Positions 1 through 7,350 of a stretch of DNA of 30,445 nt are shown here, in pieces. Position numbers and translations under genes: made by a program. Source of the DNA: UMGS755 sp045602005 (lineage in GTDB: Bacteria > Bacillota > Clostridia > UBA1381 > UBA9506); assembly GCA_045602005.1 (NCBI GenBank), contig JAZSAS010000044.1, positions 1-30,445 of the forward strand, written 5' to 3'. Each line of letters opens with the position of its first letter. Position 1 is the first letter of the stretch. The notes beneath the pieces are model-generated. The model saw only the letters and a list, made by a program, of their open reading frames with translations. It made no database searches and was not told the origin of the DNA.

Positions 1-11
1 CTTTTTTTCAT
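1..11 (-). CDS. 5' end of an unidentified gene (start codon only)
   Basis: Only the first three codons (Met-Lys-Lys) and part of a fourth lie in the window, reading leftward from an ATG at 11-9. A good ribosome site (GAGGGTG on the minus strand, 20-26) sits eight bases upstream, and a near-consensus promoter lies at 57-85. The gene is therefore probably real. A start with two lysines would fit a signal peptide, but nothing can be said about function. Confidence 0.5.
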
Positions 12-56
12 ATTGCCGTCACCCTCTAATGGAAAATTTTGCCCTTGACAGTTTTT

Positions 57-85
57 ATTATACACTCAAAAACAAAACTCGTCAA
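57..85 (-). promoter_or_regulatory. Strong sigma-A promoter for the gene leaving the left edge
   Basis: On the minus strand TTGACG (80-85) and a perfect TATAAT (57-62) are separated by 17 bases. The expected start point lies about 35 bases before the ATG at 11, leaving a short leader that contains the ribosome site. Confidence 0.75.
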
Positions 86-227
86 TCAGATTATTAGTCT
101 GTTAAACAAATCATTAAAATGTTTACACTTTTTTCACATTTAAACCGATTTGATAAAACACTGAGGGTTGCGTCCTTTTCTCTACACAGTTTTTAACACA
201 TTGTCTTTCAGGAAATGAGGTGATACA

Positions 228-281
228 ATGAAACGAAGAAATAACCTACCGCGAAAGCAAAAAAGAAAAGACGAAATATAA
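228..281 (+). CDS. Possible 17-residue basic peptide ORF
   Basis: A tiny ORF (MKRRNNLPRKQKRKDEI) begins with ATG eight bases after GAGGTGA (217-223), which is a good ribosome site. It is strongly basic (8 of 17 residues Lys or Arg). It ends 16 bases before a perfect 19-bp hairpin at 298-340. It may be a leader peptide, the start of a gene otherwise lost, or chance. No family is recognised. The longer leftward reading frame across 208-390 overlaps this ORF and the hairpin and looks spurious. Confidence 0.2.
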   Translation: MKRRNNLPRKQKRKDEI

Positions 282-297
282 AGCGTCGCAGGATGGA

Positions 298-340
298 GAA
301 CTGCACCAGTTTGTGCAGACAGCACAAACTGGTGCAGTTC
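298..340. repeat. Perfect 19-bp inverted repeat
   Basis: Arms at 298-316 and 322-340 are exactly complementary around a 5-base loop. No T-run follows on either strand, so it is not a normal intrinsic terminator. It lies between the tiny ORF at 228-281 and the kinase remnant at 390-527. Confidence 0.85.
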
Positions 341-389
341 AAAGATTCAGTACGCTTTTTTCCGTAAAGGCCGAATTGCTTAGATGCCA

Positions 390-527
390 CTAGTTATTAT
401 AAAAATATGCTTTAATCGGAGCTAAGCCATTTTCCAAATTGAGTCCTTCGGCAAGTTCTCCCAATATGTATTCCTTTGATTGTTGTACCGACTTGGCAAA
501 GTTTTCACTGTAGGTGCTTCGGAGAAA
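390..527 (-). pseudogene. C-terminal remnant of a ThiD/pyridoxal-kinase-like gene
   Basis: A leftward frame open from 527 to a TAG at 390-392 has no start codon and an in-frame stop just upstream (528-530). Its translation contains SVQQSKEYILGELAEGL followed by NLENGLAP. This resembles the end of hydroxymethylpyrimidine/pyridoxal kinases of the ribokinase-like ThiD group, where an AKxYI helix is followed by a LGxGxGP-type motif. It sits 20 bases behind the ECF transporter gene in the same direction, where a vitamin kinase is often found. About 220 N-terminal residues are missing. The remnant reading is clear; the family call rests on a short match. Confidence 0.5.
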
Positions 528-546
528 TTAGCAAACAAAATTTCAA

Positions 547-1044
547 TTAAAATATCTTTGATTTTTCAAAAATTTTAACAAGGATTAAACCTATGATGAG
601 ACCGGCTATACCCTGCACTCCGTTTGCCGGAACATTCACAACAGATGGTGCGAAGCCATACATAAATCCCTCAAATACAAAGTATCCAAGAATCATTTCA
701 ACCTCGGCCAGAGTTCCGCCTATGATTCTTGAAGGAGTGTTCCCAAACTTATCATGCATTCCCTTAAAGCAAAAATGTGCAATGATTGCCATAATGCCTT
801 TAATTGCAAAGGTTGCAGGAGCATATATAACATAACCTGAGAATACATCAGCAAGAGCAGAACCGATTCCTGCAGCCACAAATCCGTATGCAGGTGATAA
901 AAGCCATCCGGAAAGAAGTACAACACAATCACCCAAATTAAGATATCCTGTAAGCGGTGAAGGTATTTTGATTATCATTGTTGCTACACAGCAAAGCGCT
1001 GCTAGCATTGAAGCTGTCACAATTTTTCGTGTGTTTGTTTTCAT
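547..1044 (-). CDS. ECF transporter substrate-binding (S) component
   Basis: An integral membrane protein of 165 residues that should bind a vitamin and work with shared EcfA/EcfA'/EcfT energising subunits encoded elsewhere. It starts with a short basic segment (MKTNTRKIV), has about five or six hydrophobic segments, and carries the conserved N-proximal stretch GYLNLGDCVVLL seen in the riboflavin-transporter-like S family (Pfam ECF-ribofla_trS). The ATG follows AAGGAG at normal spacing. Substrate is not evident. The divergent MocR regulator and the adjacent ThiD/PdxK-like remnant point to vitamin B6 or the thiamin pyrimidine, as in PdxU-type proteins, but this is inference. Length and motifs look intact, unlike its neighbours. 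Confidence 0.8.
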   Translation of the reverse strand: MKTNTRKIVTASMLAALCCVATMIIKIPSPLTGYLNLGDCVVLLSGWLLSPAYGFVAAGIGSALADVFSGYVIYAPATFAIKGIMAIIAHFCFKGMHDKFGNTPSRIIGGTLAEVEMILGYFVFEGFMYGFAPSVVNVPANGVQGIAGLIIGLILVKIFEKSKIF

Positions 1045-1057
1045 TTTAAAAAACTCC

Positions 1058-1105
1058 TTTACAAAATTTTTTATTTATTATATAATTAATCTGAACATAT
1101 CACAA
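1058..1105. promoter_or_regulatory. Overlapping divergent promoters of the ECF and MocR genes
   Basis: Rightward: TTTACA (1058-1063), 17-base spacer, TATAAT (1081-1086). Leftward: TTGTGA (complement of 1100-1105), 17-base spacer, TATAAT (complement of 1077-1082). The two -10 boxes share the palindrome ATTATATAAT. A regulator bound here would control both genes, the usual arrangement for MocR-family regulators. Confidence 0.7.
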
Positions 1106-1136
1106 TTACCAAAAAAGGAGATTTTAATATAACCAA

Positions 1137-2240
1137 ATGAAATATTCAATTGATACAAAATCCACCAAAAAAGCATATATGCAACTATATGAACAGCTCA
1201 GAACTGACATAATAAATTCCATTTATAAATACGGGGACAAGCTTCCATCCAAACGTATTCTTGCAGATGAAACATTGACAAGTGTTATTACCGTTGAACA
1301 CGCTTACGGAATTTTATGCGATGAAGGATACATCGAATCCAAAGAACGCAGTGGATACTTTGTTACATACCACAAAAACGATTTTTTGCCTATTGCTGAA
1401 AATGAGATGCACGATACACCCTCTAATCATCACCACTATCATACAAGTGAATTTCCGTTTTCTGTACTTGCAAAAACAATGCGTAATGTAATATCAAAAT
1501 ACGGAGAAGATATTTTAATAAAGTCTCCAAATGCAGGCTGCTTCGAACTTAGAAGAGCAATCTCTGATTATCTCGCAAGGTGCAAAGGAATTAATGTTTC
1601 ATATAACCAGATTATAATCGGTTCCGGTGCTGAATATCTCTACGGACTTATTGTACAGTTTTTAGGACGGAATAAAATATATGCAATTGAAAACCCATCT
1701 TACGAAAAGATTCACTCTGTATACAAAGCAAACGGAGCTGAATGTGATTTACTTAAATTAGGTAAGGACGGAATTCTTACATCACAGCTCGCCAAAACTA
1801 AAGCATCTGTCCTTCATATAACCCCTTTCAGAAGTTTTCCAAGCGGCATCACTGCAAGTGCATCAAAGAGAAATGAGTATATTAAATGGGCAACAGACCG
1901 AAATGCCATAATAATTGAAGATGATTTTAATTCAGAGTTTACCGTATCCACTAAAAATGAGGACACCGTTTTTTCGCTCGAACCTACTCACAGTGTGATA
2001 TATGTGAATACCTTTACAAAAACAATTGCTCCCTCAATGAGAATCGGATATATGGTATTGCCGGAAGAACTTGTCAATTCATTTTTTAATAAAATGGGAT
2101 TTTACTCCTGCACCGTTCCTGTGTTCGAGCAATATGTTCTTGCAGAATTTATCGCAAAAGGGGATTTTGAAAGGCATATAAACCGAACCAGGAGAAAACT
2201 TCGTCAAATGCTGAAATATAAGAACCTCACGAAATTCTAA
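1137..2240 (+). CDS. MocR-family regulator (GntR HTH + aminotransferase fold), C-terminally truncated
   Basis: Residues 1-75 form a GntR winged helix (AYMQLYEQLRTDI, DKLPSKRILA). Residues 105-367 follow the fold type I aminotransferase domain. EDDFNSEF at 261-268 corresponds to the family EDDYDSEF, and Lys295 in TFTKTIAPSMRIGY is the expected pyridoxal-phosphate lysine. The family is usually about 450-480 residues; this protein stops at 367, just after HINRTRRKLRQ, so the small C-terminal subdomain is missing. The +1/-1 frames after the stop do not clearly restore it. The ribosome site AAAAAAGGAG ends 16 bases before the ATG, which is long, but an in-frame stop excludes earlier starts. It probably regulates the divergent ECF gene in response to a B6 vitamer; a truncated product may be inactive. 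Confidence 0.85.
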   Translation: MKYSIDTKSTKKAYMQLYEQLRTDIINSIYKYGDKLPSKRILADETLTSVITVEHAYGILCDEGYIESKERSGYFVTYHKNDFLPIAENEMHDTPSNHHHYHTSEFPFSVLAKTMRNVISKYGEDILIKSPNAGCFELRRAISDYLARCKGINVSYNQIIIGSGAEYLYGLIVQFLGRNKIYAIENPSYEKIHSVYKANGAECDLLKLGKDGILTSQLAKTKASVLHITPFRSFPSGITASASKRNEYIKWATDRNAIIIEDDFNSEFTVSTKNEDTVFSLEPTHSVIYVNTFTKTIAPSMRIGYMVLPEELVNSFFNKMGFYSCTVPVFEQYVLAEFIAKGDFERHINRTRRKLRQMLKYKNLTKF

Positions 2241-2316
2241 AAACCAAAGACTTAAAAATTTCGAAGAACCTTGTTGTGTTAAAGCACAAAAAGCAACGTG
2301 TAGATTTATTCTACGC

Positions 2317-2364
2317 TAAAAAACAGGACGATTTAGATTGTTATCTAAATCGTCCTGTTTTTTT
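2317..2364 (+). terminator. Intrinsic terminator after the MocR gene
   Basis: A stem of about 20 bp (CAGGACGATTTAGAT paired with ATCTAAATCGTCCTG) with loop TGTT ends in a run of seven or more T. It lies about 80 bases after the MocR stop, and A-runs on the other side could let it work in both directions. Confidence 0.9.
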
Positions 2365-2517
2365 GGAGCTGGAGATGGGACACAGCCGCCTACGGCGTCT
2401 TTCCTGCTTGTCCACCCAAATGCTACGCATTTTGGTACCGGACTACGCACCTTTTTGCTAAAAAATATGCCACTGGCATATTTTTTCACGCAAAAACCCT
2501 CTTAGGGTTCAAGTCCC
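2362..2517. repeat. Hairpin-rich element with a second tRNA-Thr 3' end
   Basis: It opens with 20 bases identical to 2565-2584, the 3' end of the tRNA-Thr gene. It closes with GGGTTCAAGTCCC (2505-2517), the reverse complement of the T-arm at 2580-2592. Between them are several small palindromes: GCCG/CGGC near 2387, AAATG/GCATTT near 2420, and a long nested stem at 2452-2496 (TTTTTGC ... AAAAAATATGCC act GGCATATTTTTT ... GCAAAAA). No convincing protein frame is present. The ends GGGAC (2377-2381) and GTCCC (2513-2517) are themselves inverted repeats, so the inside may have flipped relative to the tRNA-like outer part. Confidence 0.7.
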
Positions 2518-2524
2518 TTTAGAC

Positions 2525-2567
2525 AAAAAAACCCAAGAACACCTTGTAAAAGGATGTTCTTGGGTTT
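2525..2567 (-). terminator. Intrinsic terminator of the tRNA-Thr gene
   Basis: On the minus strand a stem built on AAACCCAAGAAC / GTTCTTGGGTTT is followed by a T-run (the A-run at 2525-2530). The stem begins at the last base of the encoded CCA end. Confidence 0.85.
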
Positions 2568-2642
2568 GGAGCTGGAGATGGGACTTGAACCCACGACCTG
2601 CTGATTACGAATCAGCTGCGCTACCAACTGTGCCACTCCAGC
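2567..2642 (-). tRNA. tRNA-Thr, anticodon CGU
   Basis: The minus strand folds as a complete cloverleaf. The acceptor pair is GCTGGAG/CTCCAGC, the D-arm region contains AGTTGGTAG, and the anticodon arm GCTGA-TTCGTAA-TCAGC has anticodon CGT. The T-arm is GTGGG-TTCAAGT-CCCAT, followed by discriminator T and an encoded CCA. Its 3' end is partly duplicated at 2362-2381. Confidence 0.95.
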
Positions 2643-2734
2643 ATGGCAATATATTGGGAAAAGAACCGTATTTATTATACTATGCTCCCTGAATTTTGTC
2701 AATAGAATTCTGCCAACCAAAGCAACAAAACAGT

Positions 2735-4003
2735 CTACAAGGCCCCTGCCGATTCATCGTGACAGATTTCCTCCGGTGTTGTAGATACAAAATGCCGAAT
2801 TGGCTCCCACTTTACCTTTTTAAATAGTGCAACAATTGAAATGGGCACATAAGTCAGCATGAACAAAGGAAAAGTGAACACGTATAAAATTTTCTTCATA
2901 GTACTGCAATAAATTTGCTTTCTCTCGGTGATGGTTGTTATAAATCCTAACAAAAAGAAAATTGCATAAAAACTCAAAAAGGTCTGTCCCAGCGTTCTTA
3001 TAAGCACCGGCAGATAAGCTGACTGATTGATAATACCCACAGGAATCGCAACAATGTTCACCACGATGCTGACAAGCGTAAGCAGCATTGCGGGCATTAA
3101 GGTCATAAGCATGTCATAGCAAGCGAACTGACCCTTGAAAATTCCACGAATCAGCCGTTTCCCATAATATCTAAACACTTGGTAAAACCCCTTTGACCAA
3201 CGGAGGCGTTGCAAATATGATTGATAAAAGCTTGTGGGCTGTTCGTCATATAAAACCGCATCACCGCAATAGCCTATGGTTTCGCCTTGAATAATATGGT
3301 CTGTGGTGAACTCAATATCCTCTGTTAAAAGACTATGTACCCAGCCGCCGTTTTTGGCAATAATCTCCTCACTCACCAAAAAGCCTGTGCCGGATATGGC
3401 ACAGCTTGTGCCAAGCTGCATTCTGGGATTGTTCAAAAATTTTGCTTCTCTTAAAAACCACAAGGAGTAACCTGCGGTAATCCAATTTTCACCATAATTT
3501 TTGGAATTGCGGTAGCTGGTAATAATGCGGTAACCATTGTCAAACAAATGGTTCATTTCCTCAATGAAATTCGGGGCTATAACATTATCGGCATCAAAAA
3601 CGATATATGCCTCATACTTTTGTTCTTTATGTTCCGTGCGAATAATTGAGAACAACCAATCAAGTGCATAGCCTTTTCCGACCTGCTCATTGTTAAACCG
3701 TTCATAAACCACAGCACCGGCTTTGCGGGCAACAGCAGCCGTTTCGTCATTGCAGTTATCAGCCACCACAAAAATGTCAATCAATTCGCCAGGATATGTT
3801 TGGTTGCGAATGCTATCAATCAGGTTGCCTATCACCGCTTCTTCATTTCGGGCGGAAATCACCACAGCATACCGATGATTCGCCTGTGCCGTAAGCTTGC
3901 GAGGTTTTTTAAATAATCCAACTAATACATAAACAAACTGATAAAAATAGCACAAAGTGAAAATCAACGATATGGTAAAATTTAAGTACACAACGATTTT
4001 CAT
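2735..4003 (-). CDS. Membrane-bound processive-type family 2 glycosyltransferase
   Basis: A 422-residue protein with one N-terminal membrane helix (about 7-30), a cytosolic GT-A domain (about 45-280) and three or four C-terminal helices (about 290-400). The NDP-sugar-binding DxD is in FDADN (136-140), the catalytic region is TEDIEF (227-232), and QRLRWSKG (265-272) matches the Q(Q/R)xRW motif of processive synthases such as cellulose, hyaluronan and poly-GlcNAc synthases. It probably extends or exports a cell-surface polysaccharide or glycolipid sugar; donor and product cannot be told. The ATG follows GGGGAAGA. It stands alone between the tRNA and the lysine operon, with no polysaccharide genes beside it. 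Confidence 0.85.
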   Translation of the reverse strand: MKIVVYLNFTISLIFTLCYFYQFVYVLVGLFKKPRKLTAQANHRYAVVISARNEEAVIGNLIDSIRNQTYPGELIDIFVVADNCNDETAAVARKAGAVVYERFNNEQVGKGYALDWLFSIIRTEHKEQKYEAYIVFDADNVIAPNFIEEMNHLFDNGYRIITSYRNSKNYGENWITAGYSLWFLREAKFLNNPRMQLGTSCAISGTGFLVSEEIIAKNGGWVHSLLTEDIEFTTDHIIQGETIGYCGDAVLYDEQPTSFYQSYLQRLRWSKGFYQVFRYYGKRLIRGIFKGQFACYDMLMTLMPAMLLTLVSIVVNIVAIPVGIINQSAYLPVLIRTLGQTFLSFYAIFFLLGFITTITERKQIYCSTMKKILYVFTFPLFMLTYVPISIVALFKKVKWEPIRHFVSTTPEEICHDESAGAL

Positions 4004-4196
4004 ACAATCTTCCCCAATTATATCAATAACGCCGACTGAGCCGGTATATTCTCTAATTTTTTACATTTCTTAGTTTCAAAAAACCTTCTAGCCAAAAGAC
4101 CACTCAAGTATTGTATCACATTCAAAACAAAAAAGCAATACAAATATTTTTAATGTAAAACTTGTTTTTTTCGTCCTGAAAATTTCTAAAAAAAGA

Positions 4197-4228
4197 TTGA
4201 CAACAGATTCAATCCATGATAGTATAAT
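4197..4228 (+). promoter_or_regulatory. Probable promoter of the asd-dapA-dapB operon
   Basis: TTGACA (4197-4202) and TATAAT (4223-4228) are both perfect, but the spacer is 20 bases, longer than usual. Either box may pair with a weaker partner. The riboswitch begins immediately downstream. Confidence 0.55.
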
Positions 4229-4231
4229 ATA

Positions 4232-4407
4232 TTAGATAGAGGTGCGTTTTTTAATTAGTAGCTGCGAAAGAGAATGCGGAGATTCGCTGACAGCGCAGAG
4301 AAAGGGAAAAAGCGCCGAAGGTCATGCGGATCCGCCCGCATTAGCCTGGGGGTGCGGTTAACAGCCGCATCACTGTCATCTGCACCCGTGCGGATGGGGA
4401 GCTATCA
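4232..4407 (+). promoter_or_regulatory. Lysine riboswitch (L-box aptamer)
   Basis: The conserved L-box blocks are in order: AGAGGTGCG (4238-4246), TTAGTAGC... with GAGAATGCGGAG, AAGGGAAAAAGCGCCGAAGG, the GCCTGGG core, CACTGTCATC, and GGGGAGCTATC. The outer P1 helix pairs GATAG (4235-4239) with CTATC (4402-4406). The downstream genes make the lysine precursor, and a terminator follows at 4433-4471. Lysine binding is expected to stabilise P1 and promote termination before asd. A small leftover rightward reading frame at 4274-4549 runs through the aptamer and is not a gene. Confidence 0.93.
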
Positions 4408-4432
4408 TTGCTTTTTAGCATTTTTTGTATGC

Positions 4433-4471
4433 AAAAGCCAAACTCTCCCTTTCCGGAGATTTGGCTTTTTT
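4433..4471 (+). terminator. Riboswitch-controlled terminator before asd
   Basis: AAAAGCCAAA plus TCTCC pairs with GGAGA plus TTTGGCTTTT, with one bulged C, and a T-run follows. It sits 26 bases after the aptamer, about 75 bases before asd, which suits transcription attenuation. Confidence 0.88.
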
Positions 4472-4545
4472 CTATGGTTAATTAAAAATGTACAAAATAA
4501 AAAAGGCTGTGCAAAAGGCACAGCAGAAACGGAGTTGGAGACATT

Positions 4546-5559
4546 ATGAAAAAGTATAACATCGCAGTGGTGGGCGCTACCGGCATGGTAGGCAGAACCT
4601 TCTTGAAGGTTTTGGAGGAAATGAATCTCCCCGTTGAAAACTACTATCTCTTTGCATCAAGCCGTTCTGCAGGCAAAACCGTGAACTTCATGGGAAAAGA
4701 CCATGTAATTGAAGAGCTGAACGAAAACTCTTTTGACAGAGATATTGACATCGCTCTTTTTTCTGCCGGCGGCAGCACCAGTGAAAAATATTCTCCCATT
4801 GCAGCCAGCAAAGGTTGTGTGGTAATTGACAATTCAAGCGCTTTTAGAATGGACCCCAAAGTGCCCCTGGTTGTGCCCGAAGTGAATCCCGAAGACATTA
4901 AATGGCATAACGGCATCATTGCCAACCCCAACTGCTCCACCATTCAGGCTATGGTTGCTTTGCGTCCCCTGCAGCTTGCTTATGGCATCCGCCGTATCAT
5001 TTATTCCACATATCAGGCAGTTTCCGGCGCCGGCATGGGTGGATACTCTGATTTGGAAAACGGCATTAAGGGCGAGGCACCCAAGAAATTTAATCATCCC
5101 ATTTTCAACAACTGTCTGCCACAGATTGACGTGTTCTTAGACAACGGCTACACCAAAGAAGAAATGAAAATGGTGAACGAAACCAAGAAAATTCTGGGAG
5201 ATGACTCCCTTAGAATCACAGCAACCACGGTTCGTGTGCCGGTTTTTGATTGTCATAGCGAATCCATCAATGTTGAACTGGAAAAATCCTTTGATTTAGA
5301 TGAATTGAAAAATGTTTTATCCGCCGCACCGGGACTTGTGGTGCAGGATGACCCGGCTAACGCGCTCTATCCCATGGCAATTACCGCTAAGGGCAAGAAC
5401 GAAACCTTCGTAGGCAGAATTCGCCGTGACGAGAGCATTGAAAACGGCGTGAACCTGTGGGTTGTTGCCGATAACATTAGAAAAGGTGCGGCAACCAATG
5501 CTGTACAGATTGCAAGCAAACTGATTGAAATGTGGGAATCCGGTGAAATCACCCGGTAA
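4546..5559 (+). CDS. asd: Aspartate-semialdehyde dehydrogenase
   Basis: Converts aspartyl phosphate to aspartate semialdehyde with NADPH, the branch-point step for lysine, diaminopimelate, threonine and methionine. The N-terminal Rossmann motif is VVGATGMVG (8-16). The catalytic cysteine is Cys130 in ANPNCSTIQ. The active-site stretch YQAVSGAGMGG and the C-terminal RVPVFDCHSES are typical, and 337 residues is normal. It is first in a three-gene operon behind the lysine riboswitch, with GGAG before the ATG and 20 bases to dapA. Confidence 0.97.
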   Translation: MKKYNIAVVGATGMVGRTFLKVLEEMNLPVENYYLFASSRSAGKTVNFMGKDHVIEELNENSFDRDIDIALFSAGGSTSEKYSPIAASKGCVVIDNSSAFRMDPKVPLVVPEVNPEDIKWHNGIIANPNCSTIQAMVALRPLQLAYGIRRIIYSTYQAVSGAGMGGYSDLENGIKGEAPKKFNHPIFNNCLPQIDVFLDNGYTKEEMKMVNETKKILGDDSLRITATTVRVPVFDCHSESINVELEKSFDLDELKNVLSAAPGLVVQDDPANALYPMAITAKGKNETFVGRIRRDESIENGVNLWVVADNIRKGAATNAVQIASKLIEMWESGEITR

Positions 5560-5579
5560 ACACAGAAAGGAAAGAAGTT

Positions 5580-6464
5580 ATGAGCAAGCATACAATTTTT
5601 ACAGGCTCCGGCGTTGCATTGGTCACACCTTTTAATGAAAAGGGTGTGAATTTTGATGCACTGGCAAAACTGATAGATTTTCAAATAGAGCATAAAACCG
5701 ATGCTATCATCATTTGCGGAACCACCGGTGAAGCTTCCACCATGCCAGATGCAGAGCACCTCTCTGCTATTGAGTTCACTGTAAAGCATACTGCAGGCCG
5801 TGTTCCGGTTATTGCAGGAGCCGGCAGTAACGATACGGCACACGGCGTTCAGCTTTGTAAAGACGCTGCCAAGTGCGGAGCCGACGGTTTACTGCTGGTT
5901 ACACCATATTATAACAAAGCAAGCCAAAAGGGTTTGATTCAGCATTATAATGCCCTCGCTACTGCAACTGATTTGCCGGTTATTCTTTACAACGTCCCCG
6001 GACGTACCGGTATGAAGATTGACGTTGCAACAGCAAAAGAGCTGGCCAAAACCGAACAGATTGTAGCAATTAAAGAAGCCAGCGGCGACATAGCCTACAC
6101 GGCTCATTTGGCTGCAGAATGTCCTGAGCTGGATATTTATTCCGGTAACGATGACATGATTATTCCGGTTATGAGCTTAGGCGGCAAGGGTGTTATCTCC
6201 GTTCTGGCCAATGTTGTGCCGGAAGAAACCCATGACATGTGCCAGAAATATTTAGACGGCGACACAGCCGGCGCCCTCAAGCTGCAGCTTGAGTATCTGG
6301 ATTTGGTTAAGGCACTGTTTATTGAAGTGAATCCCATTCCCGTGAAAACGGCGTTGAACCTAATGGGCATGGAGGCCGGTCCTCTGCGTCTGCCTCTTTG
6401 TGACATGAGCGAAAACACGCTGGCTGTTTTGAAGCAGTCTCTGACAGCTCACGGACTCATTTGA
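5580..6464 (+). CDS. dapA: 4-hydroxy-tetrahydrodipicolinate synthase
   Basis: Condenses pyruvate with aspartate semialdehyde in the first committed lysine/DAP step. The TIM-barrel signature residues are present: Thr48-Thr49 in GTTGEA, Tyr137 in ILYNVPGRTG, and the Schiff-base lysine Lys165 in IVAIKEASGD. The family length of 294 residues is exact. AGAAAGGAAAG precedes the ATG. It is the middle gene of the asd-dapA-dapB operon and in spore formers also feeds dipicolinate synthesis. Confidence 0.97.
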   Translation: MSKHTIFTGSGVALVTPFNEKGVNFDALAKLIDFQIEHKTDAIIICGTTGEASTMPDAEHLSAIEFTVKHTAGRVPVIAGAGSNDTAHGVQLCKDAAKCGADGLLLVTPYYNKASQKGLIQHYNALATATDLPVILYNVPGRTGMKIDVATAKELAKTEQIVAIKEASGDIAYTAHLAAECPELDIYSGNDDMIIPVMSLGGKGVISVLANVVPEETHDMCQKYLDGDTAGALKLQLEYLDLVKALFIEVNPIPVKTALNLMGMEAGPLRLPLCDMSENTLAVLKQSLTAHGLI

Positions 6465-6483
6465 CCTTGAAAGGACGATACCT

Positions 6484-7242
6484 ATGACAAAGATTCTCCT
6501 CTGTGGTGCAAACGGCAGAATGGGAAAGGCCATCTCCCGACTGGTTTCTGAAACCGAGGGTGCTGAAATTCTCTGCGGTGTAGATTTAAACACCGAAAGC
6601 GGCGAAGGCTTTCCTGTGTATCCTGATTTTCTGTCGGTTCAGGAACACCCTGATGTGATAATTGACTTTTCCAATCCGGCAAACTTTGAAAATCTCATGG
6701 ATTATGTCGAAAAGGAAAACATTCCCGTTGTGGTTGCCACAACAGGCCTTAACAAAGAGCAAAAGGCACGATTAGAAGAGGCTTCTGGAGCAATTCCTGT
6801 CTTCTTCTCTGCCAATATGTCATTAGGCGTGAATCTGCTTTGTGAACTGGCAAAAAAAGCCACAGCTTTTTTAGGCGACAGCTTTGACATTGAAATTGTT
6901 GAGCGACACCATAACCAAAAGCTGGATGCTCCCAGCGGCACTGCTCTGGCAATTGCCGATGCAGTGAATGAGGAGCTTTCCGGTGCTGGCCGTTATGTGT
7001 ATGACCGTCACAGTGTTCGCAAAAAGCGCGAAAAGAATGAAATTGGTATTCATGCTGTTCGTGGTGGCACCATTGTGGGGGAACACACGGTGATTTTCGC
7101 CGGCAATAACGAAGTGATTGAACTGCATCATAGTGCAAGCTCCCGTGAGGTGTTTGCCTCAGGTGCCGTAAAAGCCGCTATGTTTATGGCAGGTAAACCG
7201 GCAGGATTTTACAACATGACAAATTTGATTAACGAAGCATAA
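6484..7242 (+). CDS. dapB: 4-hydroxy-tetrahydrodipicolinate reductase
   Basis: Reduces the DapA product with NAD(P)H. The nucleotide-binding loop is GANGRMG (8-14); the catalytic and substrate-binding signature is VERHHNQKLDAPSGTA near residues 138-153; the C-terminal AVRGGTIVGEHTV block is conserved. Length 252 residues is normal. GAAAGGAC lies before the ATG. It is the last gene of the operon and is followed by a strong terminator. Confidence 0.97.
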   Translation: MTKILLCGANGRMGKAISRLVSETEGAEILCGVDLNTESGEGFPVYPDFLSVQEHPDVIIDFSNPANFENLMDYVEKENIPVVVATTGLNKEQKARLEEASGAIPVFFSANMSLGVNLLCELAKKATAFLGDSFDIEIVERHHNQKLDAPSGTALAIADAVNEELSGAGRYVYDRHSVRKKREKNEIGIHAVRGGTIVGEHTVIFAGNNEVIELHHSASSREVFASGAVKAAMFMAGKPAGFYNMTNLINEA

Positions 7243-7265
7243 CAAACTATAGAAAAATAACTATC

Positions 7266-7309
7266 ATAGAAAAACTCTCCTTTTCAATGGAAAAGGAGAG
7301 TTTTTCTAT
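7266..7309. terminator. Bidirectional terminator between dapB and the GNAT gene
   Basis: A perfect 20-bp stem (ATAGAAAAACTCTCCTTTTC with its complement, loop AATG) carries A-runs on one side and T-runs on the other, so it can end both the rightward dap operon and the leftward acetyltransferase operon. Confidence 0.92.
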
Positions 7310-7350
7310 ATTGTCCGGCATCAATCGCCGCTATGCACATTTCATAACTT

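Noticed and set aside
298..340. Intrinsic terminator of the ECF/kinase operon
   Set aside because: The stem is perfect, but neither side carries the T-run needed.
208..390. Leftward 60-codon open frame with a hydrophobic end
   Set aside because: It runs through the 19-bp inverted repeat, has no ribosome site and overlaps the better supported tiny ORF on the other strand.
2276..2461. Rightward 61-codon open frame after the MocR gene
   Set aside because: It translates a terminator hairpin and the hairpin-rich element; considered as the missing MocR C-terminus but shows no similarity to it.
4274..4549. Rightward 91-codon open frame before asd
   Set aside because: It lies within the lysine aptamer and its terminator; the composition follows RNA structure, and there is no ribosome site.
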